Origin: Litorisediminicola beolgyonensis
Lineage (GTDB): Bacteria; Pseudomonadota; Alphaproteobacteria; Rhodobacterales; Rhodobacteraceae
Direction: 5' to 3'
NCBI RefSeq assembly: GCF_042679605.1
Contig: NZ_JBHTMU010000008.1
Span: 62,001-126,000 of the forward strand
DNA: 64,000 nucleotides
In this document: piece by piece, positions 15,381 to 22,963 of the stretch
Layout of the letters: each line of letters opens with the position of its first letter
Numbering within the stretch: the first letter of the stretch is position 1
The notes under the pieces: model-generated
What the model was told of the DNA's origin: nothing
Databases searched by the model: none
The model's input: only the letters and a program-made list of their open reading frames with translations
Position numbers and translations under genes: made by a program

Positions 15381-17147
15381 TCACTCGTTCGAGGCAAGCT
15401 CTTTCGGCAGCTTGAACGTCCAGACCATGCCACCCTGGTTGAGGTAGTTGACCTTCTTGGCCACCTCGCCGCCCCAGAGCGGAACCGCGCCGCCCCAGCC
15501 GGAGATCACCGAGACATACTGCTCGCCGTCCATGTCCCAGGTGACGGGCTGGCCGACGATGCCGGAGCCGGTCTGGAACGACCACAGCTCTTCGCCGGTC
15601 TCGTCATCGAGAGCGAGGAACTTGCCCTCGGGCGTGCCGAAGAACACGAGGCCACCCGCAGTGGTCATCACGCCACCCCAGAGAGGCGCGTCGTTCTTGT
15701 ACTCCCAGACCCAGTCGCCGGTGGCGGGGTCGATCGCCTTGAGCGAGCCGATATGGTCTTCGTAGTTCGGCTTGATGGTGAAGCCCGAGCCCAGATAGGC
15801 GGCGCCTTTCTTGTAGGTGATCGGCTCGTTCCAGATATCCATGCCCCACTCGTTCGAGGGAACGTAGAAGTTGCCGGTCTTCTGGCTGAACGCCATCGGC
15901 ATCCAGTTCTTGCCGCCAAGGAAGGACGGCGAGGAGAACACGACCTCACCCTTGTTGCCTTCCGCGGCCTCGGTCGGATCGCCGGGACGGTTGTCCTCGA
16001 CGAAGATCGGGCGACCGGTTTCGTCGATGCCCTCGGCCCAGGTGATGTCCTTGACGAAGGGGTTGGCCGACACGAAGGCACCGTCTTCGGCGTTCAGGAC
16101 GTAGAAGAAGCCGTTCCGGTCGGCGGTCGCGAGACGCTGGTTGCCGTCGCGGTCGTTGAAGGCCACGACCTCGTTCACGCCGTCATAGTCCCAGCCTTCG
16201 CGGGGCGTGCTCTGGAAGTGCCACTTGATCTCGCCGGTCTTGGGGTCGATGCCGAGACGCGAGGCGGCGTAGAGGTTGTCGCCGGTATTGCCCTCGACGG
16301 GCTGGCCCGCGTTGCGCAGGTGGCTGTTCCAGGGTGCCGGGTTGCCGGTGCCGAAGATCAGCGTGTCGGTGCGCGCGTCGTAGGAGCCGCCGAGCCAGGT
16401 CGCCCCGCCGCCGGTCTTCCACATGTCGCCCGGCCAGGTTGCGTTCAGCTCGCCGGTCATGGTGCTTTCTTCGCCGTTCAGCGTGCCCATGTGGCCTTCG
16501 ATCACCGGACGGGTCCAGACCAGCTCGCCGGTCTCGGCGTCACGGGCCTGCACTTCGCCGACGATGCCGAACTCGCCGCCGGAATTGCCGGTGACGATCA
16601 GCCCGTCCACGATCAGCGGAGCGGCGGTGTAGGAATAGCCGGCCTTGTAATCGGCGATCTGGTCGCGCCAGACGACATCGCCGGTCTTGAGGTCGAGCGC
16701 CACGATGCGGGCGTCGAGCGTGCCGAAATAGATCTTGTCGCCGTAGATGGCGGCGCCGCGGTTGACCACGTCGCAGCAGGGCAGGATGCCCTCGGGCAGA
16801 CGTGCGTCATACTGCCAGAGCTCTTCGCCGGTCATCACGTCGATGGCGTAGAGGCGCGAATACGAGCCGGTGATATACATCACGCCGTCGTAGATCAGCG
16901 GCTGGGTCTCCTGACCGCGCTGCTTTTCACCGCCGAGCGAGAAGGCCCAGGCGGGAACCATCTTGCCGACGTTGTCCTTGTTGATGATCTCGAGCGGCGA
17001 GTAGCGCTGCAGATCCCGGCCCATGCCGTTGGTGACGATCTGGTTGGTGCTGGCCTGGTCGTTGGCGAGGGTTTCCTCGGTCACGTTGGCGCCCGCGGCG
17101 CCGGCAACCAGGATACCCGCCACGACGATGGCGACGAAACGATTCAT
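15381..17147 (-). CDS. PQQ-dependent alcohol dehydrogenase, lanthanide-type (XoxF/ExaF/PedH-like)
   Basis: The 588-residue periplasmic quinoprotein has a signal peptide (about 1-22) and an eight-bladed propeller with repeated tryptophan-docking segments. The vicinal disulfide is Cys124-Cys125. Predicted metal ligands are Glu192 (GGEFG), Asn269 (GTGNPAPW) and catalytic Asp320. Asp322, two residues on (WDYDG), replaces the Ala of calcium enzymes and is the known marker of lanthanide use. It oxidises primary alcohols and passes electrons to a cytochrome c, probably the one encoded at 20435. I start at 17147 because GGGAGGACCAAC precedes that ATG; the longer frame upstream lacks a signal peptide. 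Methanol versus ethanol or other alcohols is not settled by the sequence. Confidence 0.93.
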   Translation of the reverse strand: MNRFVAIVVAGILVAGAAGANVTEETLANDQASTNQIVTNGMGRDLQRYSPLEIINKDNVGKMVPAWAFSLGGEKQRGQETQPLIYDGVMYITGSYSRLYAIDVMTGEELWQYDARLPEGILPCCDVVNRGAAIYGDKIYFGTLDARIVALDLKTGDVVWRDQIADYKAGYSYTAAPLIVDGLIVTGNSGGEFGIVGEVQARDAETGELVWTRPVIEGHMGTLNGEESTMTGELNATWPGDMWKTGGGATWLGGSYDARTDTLIFGTGNPAPWNSHLRNAGQPVEGNTGDNLYAASRLGIDPKTGEIKWHFQSTPREGWDYDGVNEVVAFNDRDGNQRLATADRNGFFYVLNAEDGAFVSANPFVKDITWAEGIDETGRPIFVEDNRPGDPTEAAEGNKGEVVFSSPSFLGGKNWMPMAFSQKTGNFYVPSNEWGMDIWNEPITYKKGAAYLGSGFTIKPNYEDHIGSLKAIDPATGDWVWEYKNDAPLWGGVMTTAGGLVFFGTPEGKFLALDDETGEELWSFQTGSGIVGQPVTWDMDGEQYVSVISGWGGAVPLWGGEVAKKVNYLNQGGMVWTFKLPKELASNE

Positions 17148-17245
17148 GTTGGTCCTCCCTGTGCGATCTCCCAAACGCCGGACACCGGATCGGCCTGCGG
17201 CGCGTGATGGCGGGACTATCGACGCTTGCGGCGGTCTCGGGATAC

Positions 17246-17265
17246 GGCGCTTTGGTCGTACGACC
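17246..17265 (-). promoter_or_regulatory. Candidate regulator site upstream of the PQQ dehydrogenase (proximal)
   Basis: The perfect 12-bp palindrome GGTCGTACGACC (17254-17265) lies about 110 bases upstream of the dehydrogenase start. Read on the minus strand it gives TACGACCAAAGCGCC, closely matching TACGACCATAGTACG at 17410-17424 and TACGACCAATGTCC in the other promoter of the locus. It is inferred to be a binding site for the regulator of alcohol oxidation. Confidence 0.5.
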
Positions 17266-17409
17266 CTCGGACGCTTGACAAGTCCAACCGAGTCGCACCG
17301 CAAAAACGGCTCCGAACCCGGGAAATTCCACGTGTTTGGGGCGGAAACCGGGGGAATCCGGCGAAAATTCGGGGGGTCGGGGCAGGTTCGGAGGGGGATG
17401 CCGCGCCCT

Positions 17410-17424
17410 CGTACTATGGTCGTA
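17410..17424 (-). promoter_or_regulatory. Candidate regulator site upstream of the PQQ dehydrogenase (distal)
   Basis: The minus strand reads TACGACCATAGTACG, sharing TACGACCAWAG with the proximal site. It lies in the 294-bp gap between the dehydrogenase and the Sel1-like gene, which holds no other gene. The gap also contains a TTGACA at 17275-17280 on the plus strand, which points the wrong way to serve the dehydrogenase. Confidence 0.42.
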
Positions 17425-17441
17425 GAGGGCGCCTTAAGGGC

Positions 17442-17972
17442 TCAGAAGCCCGGCGCGTAGCGCCAGTTGTCGGCGTCGGGGGTCACTTCGTCGAGGTTGT
17501 AATCCGCCCGCTGGAGCCTCAGCGCGATGTCGAGCCCGGCATCGGCGGCACGGTCGACCATCGCCCGGCCCGCCGCCTCGTCCCGGCCGATACCGTGCCC
17601 GCGCATGAGGTTCAGGCCGTGGTTGAATTGCCCGACCGGATCGCCCGCATCCGCGGCCTTCCGGTCCCAGGCGGCGGAGGCATCGGGATTGTACTCGGCC
17701 CCGAGACCGTTGTTGTCGAGCTGGCTCATCCAGGTCATCGCGCCGGTATAGCCCGCCGCCGCGCAGCGCTCGAAGAGACGCCGCGCCGCGCCATGCTTGC
17801 CGGATTTCGTCAGCATGTAGCCCGAAGCGCAGGTCATCATGTCGGTCTCGCCGCGCTCGGCGTTCTCGAGCATCCGGCCCCAGGTCAGCTCGTCGGGATT
17901 GAGCGTGCCGTAGTCGTCGGCGGCAAGCGGCGTGGCAGTGGCCAGCAGAACGGCCAGGGCGATGCGATGCAT
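17442..17972 (-). CDS. Periplasmic Sel1/TPR-like repeat protein
   Basis: A 176-residue protein with a signal peptide (MHRIALAVLLATATPLAAD) and helical repeats of Sel1/SLR type (GKHGAARRLFERCAAAGY, GDPVGQFNHGLNLMRG, DEAAGRAMVDRAADAG). I start at 17972, where GAGGAG lies upstream; the frame extends further but lacks a signal there. It ends 294 bp from the dehydrogenase start, in the same orientation as the accessory genes behind it. A scaffold or accessory role in alcohol oxidation is inferred from position only. Confidence 0.65.
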   Translation of the reverse strand: MHRIALAVLLATATPLAADDYGTLNPDELTWGRMLENAERGETDMMTCASGYMLTKSGKHGAARRLFERCAAAGYTGAMTWMSQLDNNGLGAEYNPDASAAWDRKAADAGDPVGQFNHGLNLMRGHGIGRDEAAGRAMVDRAADAGLDIALRLQRADYNLDEVTPDADNWRYAPGF

Positions 17973-18028
17973 ATCTGTGTCTCCTCGGGCCATGAGCCTA
18001 GCGCGCAATCTACGCGCTGCCAGCCCGC

Positions 18029-19045
18029 TCACTCGGTCGGGCGGAACGCGGCGCCCCAGGGGAACCGTCCGACCTTGATCGTTTTCAGGGGCTTGCGGCT
18101 TTCAACGTCGATCACGGTCACGTCGCCCGAGACGCCGTTCGTGGTGAAAAGCCGATCCTTGTCGCGGTCGAAGGCCATGTGCCAGACCCGGCGCCCGACG
18201 AGCATGTACTCCTCGACCTCGTAGGTCTCCGCATCGACCACGGCGACGTGGTTCGCCGGGCCGAGCGCGACGAAGGCGTGGCTGTCATCCGCGGTGAACT
18301 CGAAGCCCACGGGCTGGATCAGGCTCGGCAGGATGCGCGGCAGTTCGAATCCGATCTTGGCCTTCTCGGCCTTAGTCTCGACGTCGAAGACGGTGATCGT
18401 GCCGCCGATCTCGGACGAGACCCAGAGCTCGGTCCCGCCCTTCACGAACTCGGCGTGACGCGGACGGGAATCGACAAGCGTATTGGCGATCAGGGCACCG
18501 GTCCCGGTGTCGATCCAATGCGCCATGTTGGTGGTCTCGGAGGTGGTGATCGCGATGGTCCCGTCGGGCGAGACGGCCATCCCCTCGGGCTCGATGCCGA
18601 CATTGATCTGGCGCACCACGGTGCGGGTCTCGGTATCGACCACGGTGGTGATCGCGTCGTCTTCGTTGGCGATGTAGAGATGGCGGTTGTCGGGATGCAG
18701 CGCGAACTGCTCGGGGTCCTCGCCCGAGGGCAGATCATGCAGAACCTCGCCCGTCTCCGGGTCCATGACCTGCACCGCGTCGCTGTCGGAGGCGCAGATA
18801 TAGACCACCGAATAGTCATGCGCGAAGGTGATGCCGCGCGGGCGGTCTCCTGTCGCGATGGTGCGCGTGACCTCGAGCGTGTCGGTGTCGATGACCGAGA
18901 TCGTGTCGTCCTTCTCGTTGGTGACCCAGATCTCGTCCGCCAGCCCAGGCGACGCCAGAAGCACGGCGGCCGAAACCGCCGACAGGAGCCCGGGCTTGCT
19001 CCGCGCGCTGCGACGCGTCGATCGTTTCACCACGTCACCGGTCAT
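18029..19045 (-). CDS. PQQ-dependent catabolism-associated beta-propeller protein
   Basis: The 338-residue exported protein has a signal peptide ending near LLASPGLADE and at least seven YVTN-type propeller repeats (IWVTNEKDDTISVIDTDTLE, VYICASDSDAVQVMD, LYIANEDDAITTVVD, LFTTNGVSGDVTVIDVE). This matches the propeller family that co-occurs with PQQ alcohol dehydrogenases; its function is unproven. It starts nine bases after the stop of the substrate-binding gene, whose end overlaps its GAGGGG ribosome site, so the two are cotranscribed. Confidence 0.85.
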   Translation of the reverse strand: MTGDVVKRSTRRSARSKPGLLSAVSAAVLLASPGLADEIWVTNEKDDTISVIDTDTLEVTRTIATGDRPRGITFAHDYSVVYICASDSDAVQVMDPETGEVLHDLPSGEDPEQFALHPDNRHLYIANEDDAITTVVDTETRTVVRQINVGIEPEGMAVSPDGTIAITTSETTNMAHWIDTGTGALIANTLVDSRPRHAEFVKGGTELWVSSEIGGTITVFDVETKAEKAKIGFELPRILPSLIQPVGFEFTADDSHAFVALGPANHVAVVDAETYEVEEYMLVGRRVWHMAFDRDKDRLFTTNGVSGDVTVIDVESRKPLKTIKVGRFPWGAAFRPTE

Positions 19046-19054
19046 GATCGCCCC

Positions 19055-20248
19055 TCACCCACCAAAGGCCGTGCAGCCCGCATCGCTTCGGTCGAGGCCG
19101 AGCGTGTCGAGCGGGTCGGTCTGGTGAAGGAACCCGTCGAAGGGCGCCTCGCCCGCCAGCGCGCGCGGATGGGCCAGCGCGATGGGTTGGCGGAGCTGGC
19201 CGTTCCAGTCCCGGAAGGACATCGGCTTGCCCTTGAACCCCGCCAGCTCGAACTCCGATCCCAGGATGAATTCCCGCAAGGTCGCGACATCCTCGACGCC
19301 GGTGCGCGTCACCGCCTCGCCGATGGAGCGAACAGCGGCCCAGGCGGCGTAATCGACATCCTGCATGTCGCGCGACGCGATGTCGTGGAACCGGCCCTGG
19401 AGTTGCAGCGCGCCCCATTGCTCGATCACCGGCGCCCAGGCCGAGGGCACCAGACCTTCGGAGCCCATCACCGGGCGCGGCAGCCAGGTGTTGTAGAGCA
19501 GGTAGCGACCGAAATCATGGACCTCATCGGCAACGAGCAGCACGTCGAACTCGCCCAGTCCCTGGGTGAGCATGCGCACCTCGGTCCCGGCGCTGCGGCG
19601 CAGATCGGCGTCGATGGTCCAGTCGGCGCGGCTGCCGATCTCCAGTCCGAACTTGGTCAGCGAGGCTTCGATGGCCGCACCGAACGCGCGGTCGGCGGGA
19701 TGAGGCCCGGTGATCAGCGCGATATCGCGCCACTGCGCCCAGACGAGCATCTGCGCCAGCGCATCGGCGCGCATCGCGTAGGACGGCAGCGTGTGCAGGA
19801 GATTCGGGCGGCAGTCGCCCGCGCGCAGGCTCACATCCGGGGCCGAGACGTTGAAAAACAGCGTCTCCGGGTAGGCATCGGCGGCGGCGATCAGCGTCTC
19901 GGCGGGCGCGTCGAGCAGGATCAGGTCGGACCCCGCGACGGCACTGGCCAGGGCTTCTGCCACATCGCCGCCTTCGGGCACGACGGTGGTCGACAGGCTG
20001 TAGCTCTGGCCCAGGAACATGCCGGTCGTGGCGTTCTCGGAGATCCCGAGCTCTGCGCCCTTGAGGCCCAGATCGGCGGGCGGGATGTCCCGCTCGGTCA
20101 GCGTCGGCGGGCGCGCGACCTCTTGCCGGAGATAGCCGATCTCGACGGTCAGGCCCTCCTGCGCGACCTGCGTCGTGGCGGTCGCGGGCAGGCTCAGCGA
20201 CAGCGTCAGCGAGATGGCGGCAAGGCCGTGGAACAGTCGTGTGCGCAT
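19055..20248 (-). CDS. Periplasmic substrate-binding-like protein of PQQ alcohol dehydrogenase systems
   Basis: The 397-residue protein has a signal peptide (about 1-26) and the fold of branched-chain amino-acid-type binding proteins. It contains VEIGYLRQEVARPPT, SDLILLDAPAE, ALITGPHPADRAFGAA and the late FLHQTDPLDTLGLD. It matches the family always found beside PQQ dehydrogenases, where no cognate permease is usually present; none is here. The ATG at 20248 has a GAGGGAG ribosome site; the open frame continues upstream without a signal sequence. Confidence 0.83.
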   Translation of the reverse strand: MRTRLFHGLAAISLTLSLSLPATATTQVAQEGLTVEIGYLRQEVARPPTLTERDIPPADLGLKGAELGISENATTGMFLGQSYSLSTTVVPEGGDVAEALASAVAGSDLILLDAPAETLIAAADAYPETLFFNVSAPDVSLRAGDCRPNLLHTLPSYAMRADALAQMLVWAQWRDIALITGPHPADRAFGAAIEASLTKFGLEIGSRADWTIDADLRRSAGTEVRMLTQGLGEFDVLLVADEVHDFGRYLLYNTWLPRPVMGSEGLVPSAWAPVIEQWGALQLQGRFHDIASRDMQDVDYAAWAAVRSIGEAVTRTGVEDVATLREFILGSEFELAGFKGKPMSFRDWNGQLRQPIALAHPRALAGEAPFDGFLHQTDPLDTLGLDRSDAGCTAFGG

Positions 20249-20296
20249 GGTGGACTCCCTCGGGCGCAGGCTAGAAACCGCGCGGGTGCGCGCCAA

Positions 20297-20353
20297 TACG
20301 ACCAATGTCCCAGACCGGAGACGCCGCGGCGCGGCATCTTGTGACCAAAGTCC
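20297..20353 (+). promoter_or_regulatory. Two direct candidate regulator sites in the divergent PQQ-locus promoter
   Basis: TACGACCAATGTCC (20297-20310) and TGTGACCAAAGTCC (20340-20353) agree at 11 of 14 bases and are spaced 43 bp start to start, close to four helical turns. They lie in the 186-bp gap between the divergent binding-protein gene and the cytochrome gene. The same core recurs upstream of the dehydrogenase at 17246-17260 and 17410-17424. The inferred shared site is TACGACCAWAGTCC. Confidence 0.5.
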
Positions 20354-20434
20354 AATACCCTCGCCCGGCGCCCTCCACGTATCACAAACGGCGAGGGAGA
20401 CGTCCCATAGCCCGTCTCCGGAGAGGAGCTGACC

Positions 20435-21109
20435 ATGACCCTTACGACCCGCGCCCTCGGCGCTGCCGCGCTGACCCTGACCGCCACGCTGGCCTTCGGC
20501 CACGGCGATGTCGCGCCGCAGGCCGTCGACACCACCGGCCTGCCCGAACTGGGCGAAGAGTGGCTGACCGAGAACCCCTACCGTGCCGAAGCCGCCGGCG
20601 AGGAGGTCTGGGCGACCGCCGTGTCCATCGGCTCGTCGGGCTACAACCAGAACTGCGCGCGCTGCCACGGGCTTGAAGTGATCTCGGGCGGTCTCGCACC
20701 GGACCTGCGCTTCCTCGAGGCCGAGGAATACGGCGACGAGTGGTATGTCGAGCGCTTCCGCCACGGCTACACCCAGAACGGCACCACCAAGATGCCCGCC
20801 TTCGGCGAGCTCCTGGGCCAGGAAGCCGCCTGGGCGATCCGCACCTATATCGAGACCCGCCCCGATGGCGACAGCATGGATGCGTTCTCGGACGAGCTGC
20901 ACGCGATCCGCGACGAGCTGGCCGCGGGCTCGGCGGATGCCGCCGCGGTCGAGGCCCGGCTGACCGAGATCGCTGGCGAGGTCGAGACCCTCTCGGGCGC
21001 CCCGGTTGCCGACAGCATTGCCTATCGCGCCTCGAACCAGCTTGCTGCCGGGGGGAGCCAGGAACAGGCCGCCGAGACCCTGACCATCGGTCTCTCGGCG
21101 ACGCATTGA
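20435..21109 (+). CDS. Cytochrome c, PedF/c550-type electron acceptor
   Basis: The 224-residue protein has a signal peptide ending about FGHG and one haem motif, CARCH (Cys74, Cys77, His78). Met120 in TKMPAF is the likely axial ligand. A helical C-terminal extension of about 80 residues follows. It matches the cytochrome c550 (PedF) that accepts electrons from PQQ alcohol dehydrogenases. The ribosome site GAGAGGAGCTGACC precedes ATG 20435. It heads the rightward half of the PQQ locus, transcribed away from the dehydrogenase half. Confidence 0.88.
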   Translation: MTLTTRALGAAALTLTATLAFGHGDVAPQAVDTTGLPELGEEWLTENPYRAEAAGEEVWATAVSIGSSGYNQNCARCHGLEVISGGLAPDLRFLEAEEYGDEWYVERFRHGYTQNGTTKMPAFGELLGQEAAWAIRTYIETRPDGDSMDAFSDELHAIRDELAAGSADAAAVEARLTEIAGEVETLSGAPVADSIAYRASNQLAAGGSQEQAAETLTIGLSATH

Positions 21110-21116
21110 TCCCGCG

Positions 21117-22022
21117 ATGAGACCCCTCATCACCGGCGCGTTCTGTGTCGTGGCGGCGTCGGTCCTCTGGACCGGCGCCGTCTTCGCGGCGGATCCCTGC
21201 GCCGATTACATCCCGCAGCCGAAACCCCAGAACGCGGGCCGCGACGTGGTCGGGCAGGATATCGACACGATCCTCGAACGCGGCCTGATCCGGATCGCCG
21301 TCTACGAGGATTTCCCGCCCTATTCCTGGGAAGAGGGCGGGCGCGCGAAAGGCGTCGATGTGGAGCTGGGCCGCATCATCGCCGAGGATCTCGGCGTGAA
21401 GGTCGAGTTCGACTTCGTCGCTGCCAGCGAAACGCTCGATGCCGATCTGCGCAACTACATCTGGAAAGGTCCGCTGGTCGGCGGTGCCGTGGCCAATGTG
21501 ATGATGCGGGTGCCCTTCGATCCGGCCTTTGCCTGCCGGGTCGAGCAGGTCACCTTCACCGGGCTCTACGCCGACGAGAGCATCGCCATCGCCTATTCCG
21601 AGGCCGAGTATCCCGATGGCGGACCGGTCCCAGCCTATTTCCGCTTCGACACGGTGGCGGTGGAGAACGATTCGCTGTCGGATTTCTACCTCTCGGGCTT
21701 CGCGGGCGGGCAACTGGCCGCGGGCGTGCGGCGCTTTCCCGACATGGCGGGCGGCATGGCCGCGCTTGCGGCGGGCGAGGTGAAGGCGGCGATGGGGCCA
21801 AAGGCGCAGCTCGAGTTTGGTCTGACCCCGGGTCTCGCCGTGCACGAGCCGCCGCTCGCGGGCCTCGCGAAATCCAAGTGGCTCGTGGGCGTCGCGGTTC
21901 ATTTCGCCTACAAGCCCCTGGGCTACGCGGTCGACGACGCGATCCGGAAGGCGATGGAGGATGGGCGGCTCGAGGCGATCTTCGCCGAATACGGCCTGAC
22001 ATGGCAGCCGCCCGAATGGTGA
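21117..22022 (+). CDS. Quinoprotein dehydrogenase-associated periplasmic binding protein (XoxJ-like)
   Basis: The 301-residue exported protein has a signal peptide (about 1-24) and a solute-binding type 3 fold: LIRIAVYEDFPPYSWEEGG, then GVDVELGRIIAEDLGV and a late LAAGEVKAAMGPKAQLEF. XoxJ proteins accompany lanthanide methanol dehydrogenases and are thought to help activate the enzyme. It sits eight bases after the cytochrome gene and converges tail to tail with apbE, leaving one base between them. Confidence 0.85.
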   Translation: MRPLITGAFCVVAASVLWTGAVFAADPCADYIPQPKPQNAGRDVVGQDIDTILERGLIRIAVYEDFPPYSWEEGGRAKGVDVELGRIIAEDLGVKVEFDFVAASETLDADLRNYIWKGPLVGGAVANVMMRVPFDPAFACRVEQVTFTGLYADESIAIAYSEAEYPDGGPVPAYFRFDTVAVENDSLSDFYLSGFAGGQLAAGVRRFPDMAGGMAALAAGEVKAAMGPKAQLEFGLTPGLAVHEPPLAGLAKSKWLVGVAVHFAYKPLGYAVDDAIRKAMEDGRLEAIFAEYGLTWQPPEW

Positions 22023-22023
22023 T

Positions 22024-22905
22024 CTAGAGCCGCCGGAGATTTCCGGCGGCGTCGATCACGGTGACATGCGACAGGCCGGCCCGGGCCTTGAGCGCTGTCA
22101 GCGCATCCCTGTCCAGGAACACCGCAGCGGTCGACAGCGCATCGGCCAGTGTCGCCGTGTCGGAGGCGACGCTCGCGGTCGACCAGCGCGGCGCACGGCC
22201 ATCCGGGGCGAGGATATGCGTCCCGTCCCCGAGGCGCAGCGCACCGGGGCTCGACGTGGCCACTGCGCCATTTGCGAGAGTGATCTGACCGACGGGGCCA
22301 TGCTCCGGATCGACGATCCCGAGCCGGAACGGCCCGGACAGCGCGCGCTGCTCGCCGATATCGATCAGCGCCCGGGTCGCGCCGCGCGCCGCCAGATGCC
22401 GGGCGACCAGATCGGTGGCGAAGCCTTGCGCAATGCCGTTGAAACTGAGCGCCTGCCCGGGTGCGAGGGCGATCACGTCTCGTGCCGAAACGCGCTCCCA
22501 TCCGATCAGCGCGCGGGCCGTCACCGGATCGCCACCCTGCGCAAGCGCCTGCCAGAGCGGCTGAATGGTCGGATCGAACAGCCCGCCCGTCAGCCGATGC
22601 GCGCGGTCGGCCTCAGCCATCAGGTCGCGGAACAGCGTCGTCGGCGCATCGAGGCGGCCCGAAGCGTTGAGCCGCGACAGCTCGGAGCCCGGATCGTAAA
22701 GCGAAAAGGCGCGCTCGACCCGGGCCAGAAGCGCCGGAATATCGGACAGCAGACCCGCAACCTCGGCGCGGGGGCCATCGACGCGCACCGACACCTCGGC
22801 CCCGAGCGCACGACCCCGCCAGGTCTCGGCCTGCGCCAGATGCGGCGCGCAAGCGAAGCTCGCGGCGAGCGTCAGGAACCGGCGGCGGCGCATCGGGCGG
22901 GTCAT
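22024..22905 (-). CDS. apbE: FAD:protein FMN transferase (ApbE)
   Basis: ApbE links FMN covalently to a Thr or Ser of exported target domains. The 293-residue protein has an RRRRFLT Tat-like signal followed by family motifs: FSLYDPGSELSRLN, GLFDPTIQPL, NGIAQGFATDLVARHL and SDTATLADALSTAAVFL (metal-binding Asp/Thr region). The likely substrate is encoded just upstream on the same strand: the NosR-like protein with an FMN-binding domain. The gap of about 58 bases suggests one operon. Confidence 0.92.
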   Translation of the reverse strand: MTRPMRRRRFLTLAASFACAPHLAQAETWRGRALGAEVSVRVDGPRAEVAGLLSDIPALLARVERAFSLYDPGSELSRLNASGRLDAPTTLFRDLMAEADRAHRLTGGLFDPTIQPLWQALAQGGDPVTARALIGWERVSARDVIALAPGQALSFNGIAQGFATDLVARHLAARGATRALIDIGEQRALSGPFRLGIVDPEHGPVGQITLANGAVATSSPGALRLGDGTHILAPDGRAPRWSTASVASDTATLADALSTAAVFLDRDALTALKARAGLSHVTVIDAAGNLRRL

Positions 22906-22963
22906 TCCGGACCTCCGGTTTTAGGTGAAGGAGCCAAGCGCCACGGAGGATGAACCGACACGC

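Noticed and set aside
17275..17280. TTGACA as a -35 element for the PQQ dehydrogenase
   Set aside because: It is on the plus strand, pointing into the convergent Sel1-like gene, with no matching -10.
19055..21133. 692-codon minus frame extending the binding-protein gene
   Set aside because: The signal peptide and ribosome site place the start at 20248; upstream of it the frame runs opposite the cytochrome gene.
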